A DNA stretch of 64,000 nucleotides, taken from Trichoplusia ni (lineage: Eukaryota; Arthropoda; Insecta; Lepidoptera; Noctuidae). The notes below the pieces were generated by a model. It worked only from the letters and a program-made list of their open reading frames with translations, was not told the DNA's origin and searched no databases. Below are positions 26,201 through 38,501 of this stretch, piece by piece. Numbering within the stretch: position 1 is the first letter of the stretch; every line of letters starts with the position of its first letter. The position numbers and the translations under genes were made by a program. The DNA is taken from positions 6,944,001 through 7,008,000 of the forward strand of contig NC_039492.1 of assembly GCF_003590095.1 (NCBI RefSeq), read 5' to 3'.

Positions 26201-29200
26201 TTAAAACCTATGATGTTAAGAAGGTTGAAAGAAGATGTTGAAAAAACGCTTGCTCCAAAGGAAGAAACAATTATTGAAGTAGAGTTGACAAATATTCAGA
26301 AAAAGTATTATAGAGCTATACTTGAGAGAAATTTCAGTTTCTTACAGAAAGGCATTGCTAGCGCAGCAAATATTCCCAATTTGATGAATACTATGATGGA
26401 ATTGAGAAAATGTTGCATACATCCATACCTGCTTAATGGTGCTGAAGACCAGATTCAATTTGACTACAAACAAGCTAATGGAGAGGATAAAGAAGCTTAT
26501 TATAAAGCTCTTATTGATTCATCTGGTAAAATGGTACTTGTTGATAAATTACTACCAAAGTTAAAAGCAGGTGGACATCGAGTTTTAATATTTAGCCAAA
26601 TGGTTAGATGTTTAGATATTTTAGAAGACTACCTTGTATTTAGAAAATACCCCTACGAAAGAATTGATGGTCGCATAAGAGGCAATTTAAGGCAAGAAGC
26701 TATCGACAGATTTTCCAAACCCGATTCTGATAGATTTGTATTTCTACTATGCACTAAAGCAGGTGGGTTAGGCATAAACTTGACAGCTGCTGACACGGTT
26801 ATAATTTATGATAGTGATTGGAACCCTCAAAATGATTTACAAGCTCAAGCTCGTTGTCATCGCATTGGTCAACAAAAAATGGTGAAAATATACAGACTGA
26901 TTTGTCGCAATACATATGAAAGGGAAATGTTTGACAAAGCTTCATTAAAACTAGGTTTAGACAAAGCCATATTACAAAGCATGAATACTACCCAAGGAAA
27001 AGAAACTGGAATAAAGCAATTGTCCAAAAAGGAAATTGAAGACTTACTTAAAAAAGGAGCATATGGTGCTGTAATGGATGAAGATAATGCTGGCGACAAG
27101 TTTTGTGAAGAAGACATTGAAATGATTCTAGCTCGTAGAACTCAAGTTATCCAAATGGAATCTGAGAAAGGTTCAACATTTTCAAAGGCTAGTTTTGCAG
27201 CTGCTGATCAAAGATCTGACATTGACATTAGAGATCCTGACTTTTGGAATAAATGGGCCAAAAAGGCTGAAATTGATACAACAGAGAAAAAGGAAGATGT
27301 TGACTTAATAGTTACAGAACCCAGAAAACGCACAGTCATTAAGAGGTATGGCCATGATGACGGGCCTATGGAAATGTCTGACATGGAAGTTACACCCGAT
27401 TCCGACGAAGATGAAGAAGGTAACTTGATTTTTAAATTCAACTTTCCTATTTTTTTTTTAAAACTTTAAAGCTTTTCATTGTAATTTTTTGTATTTTAGG
27501 CATCAGTTTAAGAAGTAAAAGAAAGAAAGATAAGCTTGGGAAAAAAGGGCGAAGATATGCAAGTGATGATTATATACCTCGTCATGAAGGTGTTCCGGTG
27601 GATGAAGAAGTTGTCTATGGCTCATGGACAAGATCTGAATGTTTTAAGATAGAAAGGGGACTACTAACATTTGGGTAAGTGTGTACAAGTTATATTACAA
27701 ATTAAGGATAAAAACTATAGATTTGAAAAAAGTTCACAAATCAAGAGCATGTTTGGGGAAAGACTCATCTCTGTGTCTGTTCCTACATTTCGTGTTAAAA
27801 TGGCGTTCTGCAAAAATAACGAACAACCAATGTTAACCTTGGATGTTATAGATATTTAAATACATAAGGATCAGAGATGTGTATACAATACAATTTTTTA
27901 TAAACTATTTATCACGAAAATAAATTGAGATACAGAGCTTAATACTTAATTTTAAGGGTTTGATTTTGAGTTCAGTATTTGTATTCAAGTGCCTATCTTA
28001 GTGAAGTGTATATAAATTTCGAATGATAAATAAATACTTGCTTATACATATTAAATTGTTGCATATTGTGACTTGCCACTTAATTAATAGCGAAATTTAA
28101 TTTTTTGTTTAAAAATTCTCGTTTTAATAATATTGTCGTTGATTAATGTGTGCAGATGGGCGCGATGGGAAGAAATAGTTGAAAAAAATCAGTTTAGGAA
28201 AGGTTGGACAATTCCAGTCATAGAAGACTGTGCGCGAATAATTGTAAGTTGTATTTTGCTTTGTTGTAACAATTCATTTTTTTTTTTTAAAGAGCTATAT
28301 GGATACATACAATAATTATATTTATATATCTTCATGTAACCTTGTTTCATATGTCCATGCAAGGTTGCTATTTGAGACTATGATGACTAGCCATGCTAAT
28401 ACCGAGAAAGTTTTAGACTTTCACTGAGTTTACATGCCAATACTGAATGTTTTTTACTATGTACTATGTGTGTTATAACAATTCTCTTATCAGTCTAATA
28501 GACACAAAATATTTACAGGTTTTATATTGTCTACGCCATTATAAAGGCGACGAGAAAATTCGAAATTTCATTTGGGACCTCATTGAACCTTGTGAAAACG
28601 GAGAAGTAACAATATCCAGAAACCATAGTGGACTACATAATCCTGTACCTCGTGGCAGAAATGCTAAAAAGAAAAATAGGCCTAAAGATTTGCCCAAATC
28701 AAATGATTTACAAAAATGGGAAGATACTAGCCATTGGAGTTCAACAGAAAAATATGATTGTGACTTGTATTTAGAAAATAGTTACAAAAAACATTTATTT
28801 AGACATGCCAATAAGTAAGTATGCATGATAAGGTGATAACTTACAAAATATAAAATTTATTCAAATGGTATTCAATAATACATAACTTTATTTGTTTAAG
28901 GGTGTTGCTAAGGGTCCGTATGATGTATTACATCAAACACGAAGTTATCGGAGATTATGCTACGCAAATAGAAGGTGGAATTCATGCCAGGTAAAATTAG
29001 TTCAATCAAAATAATCAGAGTATCAAGTGTGAGGTCTTAGTTAATGAAACAATCTTTAAGAGGTTTGATGCAAGACCTAAGTCAGCAAGTCAATCAACAT
29101 ACAGCAAATGCGATAGCATCATCATTTTTACATGTCGTTTTTGTCTTGTCTGAATATAAACGTCGAAACAAACTCAGGGTCAGCACCTTTCTTGAAGCCT

Positions 29201-32200
29201 AGACAATGTCGCTTTCCATACTGAGTAAATCAATCTAATCCGATTTTTGGATTGGCATTGCTTACAGTATATGTAATTGCTCATACTATGGATGATGAAT
29301 TTGTGTAATTCAATATTTCTTTACAGCTCGCTAGGCATGCGCGTACCACGTGGCGTGGACAGCACTCCCCCGCGTCTATGGTGGGATAGTGAATGTGATG
29401 TGTCCCTCTTAGTTGGAACATATGTTCATGGTTACGAAAATTATTTAGCTATGCGGTCAGATCCCCAACTATGCTTCGTAGATAAGTTGGGGCCACCCGA
29501 TGACGCTGAATGCACTGATATAAAGTAAGTAGTAATTTTATTCTACCCATACCGTCTCAGTGAAAGAGAGCCACCCCAAAATGTTATTTCTTAATTCTCG
29601 ACCCTATTCTACACTGAATCAGCCCTTGCGGTAAGCCTATTTAAGTTACCCACCCTCTGGTCAGCCGCCCACCTACTGGCACCCATTGTGCAGATATTTT
29701 ATTTCAACACATAATTTAAAAGGTCATGAAATGCTTCATTCAATTCATTGTGTAACAGGAGTGAAGAAAGAAAAGTGCGAGGCAGTGTTGTCGGCGACGA
29801 AGATTGTACAGACGATGTATCTAGCGGAGCTGGAGCCACATCTCCAGCAGCTTCTCCTCGACCTGATGACGACAGTACACAAAGTAGTAGCGGTGGACAT
29901 TTGTGGCCCTCTATGCAAGACCTAAACACCAGACTCCGTAGGCTTATAACTGCTTACCAACGAAACTACAAACGTGAAGAACTTAAAATGCAACAAAGAG
30001 CTAAGGTGCGTAATAACTGTGAATATTTGTTATGATACATACTGATCAAATGACAAATTATGACATTTATAGAATTCCATTTCTAAAAGGTCGCCAAAAA
30101 ATTGGAAAAATAAGAATAGTTATTAAGCGTTAAGTAAATCAGAAGATAGGATTTCAAATTTCCAAAAACTGATTCCTTTCAAAGTTTTGGCACTTTTAAG
30201 GCTTTCTGTATTTTAAAGGCAGGAAAACGTTACTGAGTGTGACGTAATTTTTGCCTGTAGTATATAGGCACAAGACCAAAATTAATAATAAAAAGTTAAT
30301 AATTAACACTGAGACACCCTATAATAGTATAATTTTATATGCATACAATATCTATGGTTATTTGTGTATTGGCTTTTAAGTATTGCTTCTTATATTTTAT
30401 TAATTGTACCTGTAAGATTATTAAGTTAGAATTTCATCCAGAAGATGGAGCGACGAGAGCGGATGGATCAGTTGGCCAGAGATGAGGTGTCACAGTGGCG
30501 TTGGACCCGGGCTGATGAAGAAGCTTTCCGGCGAACTGTGGCGTCCTATGGAGTAGAGTTTGACCCAACCACTAAAAGTCTTCGATGGGGTCGATTTAGA
30601 ACACTTGCCAGATTAGACACTAAAAGTGACGATGCTTTAACTGACTACCTTAAAGCATTTATGGCTATGTGCAAACGGCAGTGTGGATTGTCCGTTGGAG
30701 AAGCAGAATTACCCACAAGGGCAGATTTAAAAGCAGAACCTATAGGTGAAGAACGAGCCATAGCTACTCTCGAAAGGTAAACATTATAAACTTTAATGTT
30801 TGAGATTGACTTATAATGAACAATAATTGGACTCTTAGATTTAGCTAAACTATAGTTTGGAAAAATGGAGTCTGTACAAATTCGTCTTTACATTTTCGCA
30901 ACAGACAAGCCCAAAACTGTCTTGATTATAATCTATTAAAGTTCATTTCCTTTAGTTCGAGTCCTCAATCGAGTAGATTTGCGCTATCTTCCCCGCTTAT
31001 TAATTTTTTTTCGAACACTTTTAAATAAAAAACGAACACTTTTAAATAAAAAACGAACAAAAATGAAATCGCTCCATGCGTGTGGGACCTATGAAATTAC
31101 GGATAGACACGTCGAACTTATAACATTCCTTCTCTGCATTGGGGTTAAAAAACAGAGGAATTGAAAAAAAAATTGAGCTAATCTACTAACAAACAAAGAT
31201 AATTGTTTAACTCCAAGCAGTCTGTTGTTTCTAAGATTAACATTTCAGCTTTATAATATGTATTATATTATTTCTGAACAGAATTGATCTTTTGCGAGTA
31301 TTGCGTGAGGAGGTTGCTCCCCATCCGGCGCTGGATACTCGATTGGCCTTGTGCGAGCGGTCACCAGAAACACCGCCCTGGTGGCAGCCTGCTCGTCACG
31401 ACAAGTTGTTAGTTTTAGGTGTATGCAAGTAAGTTGTGGTATTTTTTCTGTTAATTCAGTGACTTCTCCAATTACATTTGAATTTTTCAGGAGTTTTATT
31501 AAGTACTTACAAATATTTACACAGTTTTTTTGGGTGGAAGGTAAAAAAAGGATACGGATAAATAAGTAAGAGACATTATTGGTTTTGTGACATTTCCATG
31601 CTTTTTTTTTTCAGGCATGGTTTGGGGGATACTTACAGTAAACTATTTTGTGATCCTAAAATGCCATTTGCCGATTGCGCTGGCAAATGGTACTCGAGTC
31701 ATAAAAGTAGTACACGCAGTGAAGCGCAAAAAATATCATCAGATGAAGAAGACACTACGGTATCTGAAGAGACTGCAGGTGAAACTCGCATGTCACTGAG
31801 ACGCAGCAAAAGAACATCTAATGCTTGCGACCGGGTCGTCGACGATGACACCGATGCTCTCTCCGAGTTAGAGACGCTCGCAAAGCTCGGCCGAATCGAA
31901 GAAACACTTCCACCGGAGCGTTGGTTTTCGGAGCGCGCTCTAGAGACGCGATTGCATCACATCGCTCACGCCGTTCAGAACCGCGAGTGGCCCGCCGCCG
32001 CCAAGCCCGAGCCCCGCGCCGCGCCCGACGCGCACGACGAGCGCAAGCAGGGGCCCAAGCGGCACATCGCCATCGACGTGGAGACCGACCGCGCCAAGCT
32101 GCACGCGCTGCTGTCGTCGCCCGTGGCCGCGCACTCGGGCGGCGCGGCGGGCGCGGCGCCGGGCGAGGCGGGCGCGCCGCCGCCCGCGCACCAGCGCCTG

Positions 32201-35077
32201 CCGCCCGCGCCCGCGCCGCCGCTGGCCGCCGTGGACCTGTCGGCGCCGCTCGACCTCAGCGACGTGCACGACTTCTCCGTGGGCCGCCGCACGCCGCTAC
32301 CCGACGCGTCCGTCGCCCCGCAATCCCGCAGCCGACTCGATGACACACTTTCGAGGCTTATGAAAAGAAAGAATGTGGTATGATTTTATGCATCATTAAA
32401 ACATAGACTAGAGTTAGATACAACGATAGTATACCTCATTTCAATTTTCAAAATTCTATTCAATCAATCTGACCTGAATTACCCATTTAAGGTAAGCAAT
32501 GCCTCAAGAAAGTATGACAATCAGCACTGATTGCTTAACTTGCTTTCTAAAGTACAATGTCTCAGTATGTTCAAAAATGATTACCTATCCTTAACCATTT
32601 CAATGTTTTACAGTCATACCGTACGCAGCTGTTAGAGGACATTACGATGTATTCTAATCATTTATTAAATACTCTTTCAGCCTGCGCCAGAGCAGATAGT
32701 AGGAAAAGAAAAGAAAAGAAAAAAGTTGGATGAAATAGTATTAGGACTATCGGCGGCTAAATGCAAGAGCCCATCTGCACCTGCATCGGACAGCCCTCGT
32801 GGCCGCGGCGCCAGCGTGCTGCCTGACGTGACAGTTACACCAGCGGCGCCTCCTTCTTCTTCGGCTAGCTCTTCGAACCAGAAACCATTTTCGGTGACGG
32901 TGACCAATGTTCCTTCACCTCAGGCTACTTCTAAGGAGTTATCTTCGTTTTTGCAACAATCTCTTGAACAAACGAAAATGCCTAAAACTTCGGGTGTGAC
33001 GCCAATGAAATCTTATTCGCATGAAGCGAAGGTAAACAAGTGGCTAGCTGAACAGGCTACAGTAGATACTCGACGTCGAGGTGTGGCACCACGATTAGCC
33101 CCTGAAGAACACGTGCCAGTTGTGCATCGAGTCACTGGCAAGCGAATAGTTGGACCAAAAGCTCCACAACTAAAACATTTAGCACAATGGATTGCTGAAA
33201 ATCCAATGTATGATATAGACTCTAAGTGGACAGAAGGTATCAAGGAGCACATAAAGTTACCTCAAGATGTCCGTAGTCAGAGACATTCACCAATGCAAAC
33301 TACTAGTTCTAGTATGAATGAACGCAAGAAAGGGCGACCTCCTACGCTTGATTCTCCATCGGCAAATGTTATGTCTTCAAATTCGCATATGAATCAAAGT
33401 TTAGCTGGCTTGAATCCTGCAATTTTGGCAAGTCTGTCGAGTCTCAGCGCATTTGATCCTAAAACATTAGCTGCAACCTTGTCTAACTTGACTGGGTTTG
33501 ACCCTAAATTACTAAACACCTTTGACCCGAAGCTACTTTCAAGCTTGAGTAGTTTTGATCCTAAAAATAACCCATTATTAAATTCATTTAATAGTATGCC
33601 AAATTTGTTAGGAAATATTGCTGGTGGTAACATATTCGCCAATTTAGCTGGATTGGGGCTCCCTGGTTTCTCTTCTTTAGATATGAATAATCTTGGGGCA
33701 CCTAATGTTCCAAGTGATAGTAAATCTAAGTCTCGAAAACCTGCAGAGAGTGGAAATCCTTCAAATTCAAAATCTGCAAACTCGCAATTTCCATTTGTAT
33801 TTCCCAATCCAAATATGTTATATCCTCAATTAGGATTAAGTGGTCTAAATCCATTTGGTATGCATTCGGGGATGTCATCAGCTTATGATGCTTTAGGTTT
33901 GTTGAGTAATAACATAGTAGCTAGTTCGGGTGCCTCTACTATGCAGGGTTCAAGCCATAACACTGCACGTAGCACGGCGAAAACTACTACACCTCGTTCA
34001 TCAACTATAGTTACAAATTCATCTACATCTCGGCAACAAAAAGTATCAGATCGGCAACAATCAAGTCAATTACCACAAATTCATTTACCTCCAGATCCTT
34101 ATCTATTAGAATCTCTTTCAAAGCAATCATTAAATTATGAATCAATTTTAAGACCAGACAAGCGATCTCGGGACATTGATAGCCATGAAGCCACTGCAAC
34201 TGATTTATCTAAGACTGATAAAAAGAAATTGCCGTTTGATGCATTGAGGTCCCAAGTTCCACCTGAATTTGCTGCAGTTCAGGAAAAGCTATTAAAAGGT
34301 GATAAAAAGGATATTGACATAAGTAAAATGCTGTTAGAGCAAATGGCTTCTGGAGCTTTAAGTGCCAGCCTTGTGAGTTCAGCGGAATCCAAAAAAGTTA
34401 AGGATGATAAAGATGTTTCTGAAAAACTATCGAAGTCTTCTGACTACATATCTAGGACAATCACTTCTGAAGAGGGACCTTCTGGAATTTCATTATCTCA
34501 TAAAAGAACTCATGATGAAATTACCAATGAGCCGGAAAATTTGGCCCTAACAGCAACAGAATTGAATTCTGCTAAAAAAGTAAAAGAGAATCCTGCTTCC
34601 GAAAAAAAAGTAATTGATAAGCCTCCTGACCACTCGACACATACTGGGGAAATGGACCTTGAAGATCTAATTGCGCCTTCAACAGTAATTAAAACTGGAA
34701 TGAAAGCCGACTTTGATGCTTCTGTTTCTAAATTAACCCCAACGGAAATGACCACATCCTCCACTGGTTTTGACAGAGACGAAAAATCACAAAACAAGCA
34801 AATAAGTTCCTATCATGATGATCCCAATCTTCAAGGTAGTGAGGTTAACTCCTTAAATGATGATTGCACAGATAAATTTGATAATGAAATTAAAGACGGT
34901 GGTGCCAATGAAGATGGTTCAAATGGTGGAGATATGTCTGCCAATGATGTAGGACGTAGATGTAACAGAAAAAAAAGTCGCAAGTCATCTGAGGAGCTGC
35001 CATCTTCATGCCCGCGACGTGAGCTAAGGTCGAGCTCTGGACGACAATCGACAGAAACAATGAATACAAATCATTAA
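20289..35077 (+). CDS. kis: Kismet / CHD7-CHD8-type chromodomain helicase
   Basis: ATP-dependent nucleosome remodeler that supports transcription elongation and developmental gene expression in the nucleus. Coding exons: 20289-20422, 20494-20786, 20873-20994, 21109-21210, 21521-27419, 27500-27674, 28156-28243, 28519-28814, 28901-28990, 29327-29524, 29759-30005, 30442-30776, 31282-31428, 31615-32377 and 32681-35077. They sum to 11,286 nt, 3761 residues, with all splice phases agreeing. Domains: a proline/glutamine/asparagine-rich disordered N-terminus to about 1050; basic stretches (1000-1130); two chromodomains (about 1412-1455 and 1471-1526); SNF2 ATPase with ADEMGLGKT and DEAH (about 1564-1790); helicase C with QAQARCHRIGQQ (about 1890-2010); a SANT/SLIDE-like segment (about 2560-2630); and a BRK domain, VPVVHRVTGKRIVG to ENPMYDID (about 3108-3144). 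The BRK domain with two chromodomains places it in the CHD6-9/kismet class. Drosophila kismet is longer (over 5000 residues), and alternative or upstream exons are possible. An AATAAA lies just after the stop. Confidence 0.96.
31980..32330 (+). other. Extremely GC-rich segment inside a kismet exon
   Basis: About 350 bp of very GC- and CpG-rich coding sequence in a gene that is otherwise AT-rich. It encodes an alanine/proline-rich disordered stretch. Because stop codons are AT-rich, long open frames also appear in two other registers (31921-32343 plus, 31940-32346 minus). These are shadows. Confidence 0.8.
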
Positions 35078-36000
35078 ATCATCCATATATTTAAATAAAA
35101 CGAAAAATATCCACTGTTACTACTATTTTATTCCAAAACAGTGGTCTAGTTTCTTTCTTGAAGAAATTACGGATGTTAAGTGATTATTATTATGAAAACT
35201 TCAGTTAACTAATAAAATAGAGTAATCTATTTTATTTTTTTCTGATTTAAGGCTTTTCTAGAGTAAGAATTAGCTTAGTTATAAGAATAATATTCTTATT
35301 TTAAACTTGTATAATAATAACAGAAGACTGGATACTCCACATACACAGGTCCACAGTTGTACTCAAAGTTCTTCATCAGTACTTTATTGTAATAGTTACT
35401 AGAAATACAACATATTAATCAATTAGAACAAACTTAAATAGCGTTATTTACAATCAGAATTATTAACGACGTATAGAATGTGGCTTAGAATTTCATTACG
35501 TAGTTTATACGATAAACTATTGACACTTTAGAGATCTCTTACAAATTATGTAGTTCAGTTTCTTTTTGACTACTGTTTGTATTAAAAGTAAGTTAGAATT
35601 TTCGAGTAAATAAATAATCATTGAGGACGAGTGAAAAGCTAAAATTATTCCTGGTTTTATTATTATTTCTCATTTTTAATTTAGTTATTAATGTAAGATT
35701 TAAGTCAAACACTGAATGTGATAAAATATTTATTACATGTATTCTTATTGTTTACACTGCTCTATTAATGAATGTATTATATTATAATTATGTGACAAAT
35801 CATAAAATAAACATAGAACTGATATTTTTTTCTCATTTGTTCTAGAACACCAAATAACCCGAACCAAATCCTCATGAATGTTCTGACTCATATAATTGAG
35901 TCAAAGAACCGAAAATTCTATAAATATATTCAATATTACATATTATTCTTTAACAACAAAAATTAAAAACAATATTTTCCTGTTTATAATACTAAATACT
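35078..36000. other. Kismet 3' UTR and AT-rich spacer
   Basis: The 3' UTR begins after the stop at 35077. An AATAAA sits at about 35093. The rest is AT-rich with no supported feature. Confidence 0.45.
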
Positions 36001-36065
36001 AATATAATAAATATGAAAGTATTTCTGTCTGTCTGGCTTTTACGCCAAAACTACTAAACCGATTG
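36000..36065 (+). repeat. Helitron-like 5' fragment
   Basis: Contains ACTAATATAATAAATATGAAAG followed by TTTCTGTCTGTCTG and ACTACTAAACCGATT, the 5' signature shared by the other Helitron-like copies in this window. It is truncated after about 65 bp and followed by a different repeat. Confidence 0.5.
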
Positions 36066-36089
36066 TATCGAAATTCCGTACCTTGAAAA

Positions 36090-36480
36090 GGGGCATCATC
36101 GGCCTAGCCTTTTCCCAACTATGTTGGTGTCGGCTTCCAGTCTAACCGGATTCAGCTAGTACCAGTGTTTTAAAAGGAGCGACTGCCTATTTGACCTCCT
36201 CAACCCAGTTATCTAGGCAACACGATACCCCTTGGTTAGACTGGTTGTCAGACTTTTAAGCTTCTGACTACCTGTAACGACTGTCAAAGATGTGAAAAAC
36301 CGAATTTGGAATAACTGCCGGGACCCTCAATTTAACGTGCCTTCCGAAACACGCAGGAACTCGTTATGACAAAGTTGGTCACCCATTAACAGACCAACCG
36401 CCTCAAGCGTAGCTTAACCTGTGATAGATTCACTTGGTGGTTATAGCTTAGCTACGAGCTCCGAGCTCCATGCTCCAAGG
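36090..36480. repeat. Lepidopteran interspersed repeat (SINE/LINE 3' type)
   Basis: Includes GGTGTCGGCTTCCAGTCTAA, CCTCCTCAACCCAGTTA and AACGTGCCTTCCGAAACACG. I recall this as a very common non-coding interspersed repeat in moth and butterfly genomes. The exact class is not certain from sequence alone. No open frame of note. Confidence 0.5.
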
Positions 36481-37024
36481 GCATAGGCTACTAAACGGAT
36501 AATAGGGGGTCAAAGTTTCTTGAAAACTTAATTGTTTATTTAAAATAATGAGATATAGCACAGCGGTTTTTGGGCATTATAATAAGGGAGGAGGCGGGGG
36601 GGGATTAACGAGAACGTGAGTCACGCAAAAACGACTGGGTGGATTTTGAGGAAACTGTACTATAACTTGCAAAAAGCTTCTGTTTTTTTCAAAAACTTGT
36701 CGTGATGTTACCAAAAAAGATTAAGTAGGTACGAAGTAGAATAATATTAAGTTACTCTTCGCGAAACAATCTTCTAATGACATAAACAGCGGGTAGATAG
36801 GGAATAATCTACCCGCTATATAAATGTTCATTGTGAGGAATGATAACTTAAAGGGGGAGATGTAGATTCTCTCAAAAGTCAAAAATAAGAATAAATACTG
36901 ACAAGAAAAAGGCGTTACTTGGAAAAATTTTGTTGATTGTTTCGATACAACACCTTTAAGAAATAAAATAAGTGATTATGCTCATGCGAATGCCTTTTTT
37001 TACGTTGACCTATCCCTACTTCCC

Positions 37025-37236
37025 TACTAATATTATAAATGCGAAAGTAACTCTGTCTGTTACGCTTTCACGTCTAAACCACTGAACGGATTTTAATTAA
37101 ATTTGGTAAAGAGATAGAGTTGATCTTGAGAAAGAATATATATAAGATAGTTTTTATCCCGGACTTTTGAAGAGTTCTCTTGGAAACGCGATATAACCGA
37201 ACTCGACGCGGGCGAAGCCGCGCGCGAAAAGCTAGT
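37025..37236 (+). repeat. Helitron-like non-autonomous element, complete-looking copy
   Basis: Begins ACTAATATTATAAATGCGAA and ends with a GC-rich stem, CGCGGGCGAAGCCGCGCGCG, followed by AAAAGCTAG. The palindromic GC stem just before CTAG is the Helitron 3' hairpin. It is the same family as 12858-13062 in opposite orientation. Confidence 0.75.
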
Positions 37237-37508
37237 ATTAAATAAGAAGCGAAAGTTGTATGAATTTATGAGAACAAATCTATAACTTTTTTTCGGTCAC
37301 ACTGATCTTGTCTTTTAGCGCTGCCCTGATAAAACAAGCCCAAAAACATAAATCGAGAAAAAATTGAGTTAATATTTGAAATATTCGTCTTGCACCATCT
37401 TAGTATTTGGTTGTAAAGTCAAGATTTTTAATTTTTGCCACTATAATAATGTCCTTTGGACGTTTTTCACAATCCAGGCTCTATTATAGAAACAAACTCC
37501 TCGCGTGA

Positions 37509-38291
37509 AAAGGCGTTGCCTCATGAGACGCTCGTCGCTCATTTGCAGCGACAAATCTGGTCACGTCACATGTAGTAATAAAGCTCAAAATGTTAAGCTT
37601 TGTCGCTGATCATGGATAATTAATCCACTATGGAGACTAGAGAAAAGAAAAGAAAAAAATAAGCGGTCTAGACAAGTTGATATAAATTATATAAAAGTGG
37701 TACTGCAAACGGTCTCTAAATTAATTACCGTAAATAATGGAATCGGACAAGGTTCGTATGGACACAATATACGTTTAAACGATAATTTTGTTTCATCAAT
37801 GTACTGTTTTATTGAGTTTAAAATGTAGGTACCTACAAAATGTAACTTTAACACACTTCTTTCTACGTAATAGCTAGTTCACAATTAGATGATAGATATT
37901 AAGGATTTGTTTTTCATATGGTTGTTGAAGGTCTTTGTTGTTCTTTGTTTTTCATACGTGTGGGATATGTGAGACGATTCTCGATGTCTTGGAGAATCAT
38001 CCTTGTTTCGAGGGATATGAGAGGATATTTATGGACGATAGCTGTTATATCTTTCCGATGACAGGTAATTAACACTTTCTGTATAATGTGTTCAGTTTTG
38101 ATATTTTTCTATAATCTTTTTTTCGAGTCGCGGGAAATTAAAAATGGGGTCGGTCAACCAGATTTTCGCTGTAAACGAGTGACTCCATGAAACAGCGACT
38201 TTTCGAGTGTCAGGAAATTTAAAAATGGGGTCATGCGATCAGATTTGTCGCTGCAAACGAGCGACGAGCGACTTATTTGAGGCTACGCCTT
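37509..38291. mobile_element. TIR element of about 780 bp, non-autonomous DNA transposon
   Basis: The left end, AAGGCGTTGCCTCATGAG followed by CGCTCGTCGCTCATTTGCAG and CGACAAATCTGGTCACGT, is repeated inverted at the right end (CGACAAATCTGATCGCATGA on the minus strand), giving arms of about 60 bp. Inside the right arm an 80-90-bp segment carrying CTTTTCGAGT and AAAAATGGGGTC occurs twice in tandem. No transposase frame is present. Related copies lie at 49395-50335. Family not recognised. Confidence 0.65.
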
Positions 38292-38501
38292 AACTGTGTG
38301 GTTATATTGACACATAACTGACATTACTGACAGCTGACAACCTGATAACAAAACTTCAAAAGGGACTGGAACGTGAAACCTTATGATCTTGTTGATATTA
38401 TCCAATTTCTTATTAATAACAAATTTGTATTCATATATATGTTAACTTCAATTAATTTGGCAGCCGTAAGTAAATAGTGAAAAATCAATCAATAAAAAAA
38501 A

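Noticed and set aside
31921..32346. Long open frames in other registers of the kismet GC-rich exon, up to 140 codons
   Set aside because: They arise because stop codons are rare in very GC-rich DNA. The in-frame kismet exon with matching splice phases explains the region, and the alternative translations are Arg/Ala/Gly low-complexity.
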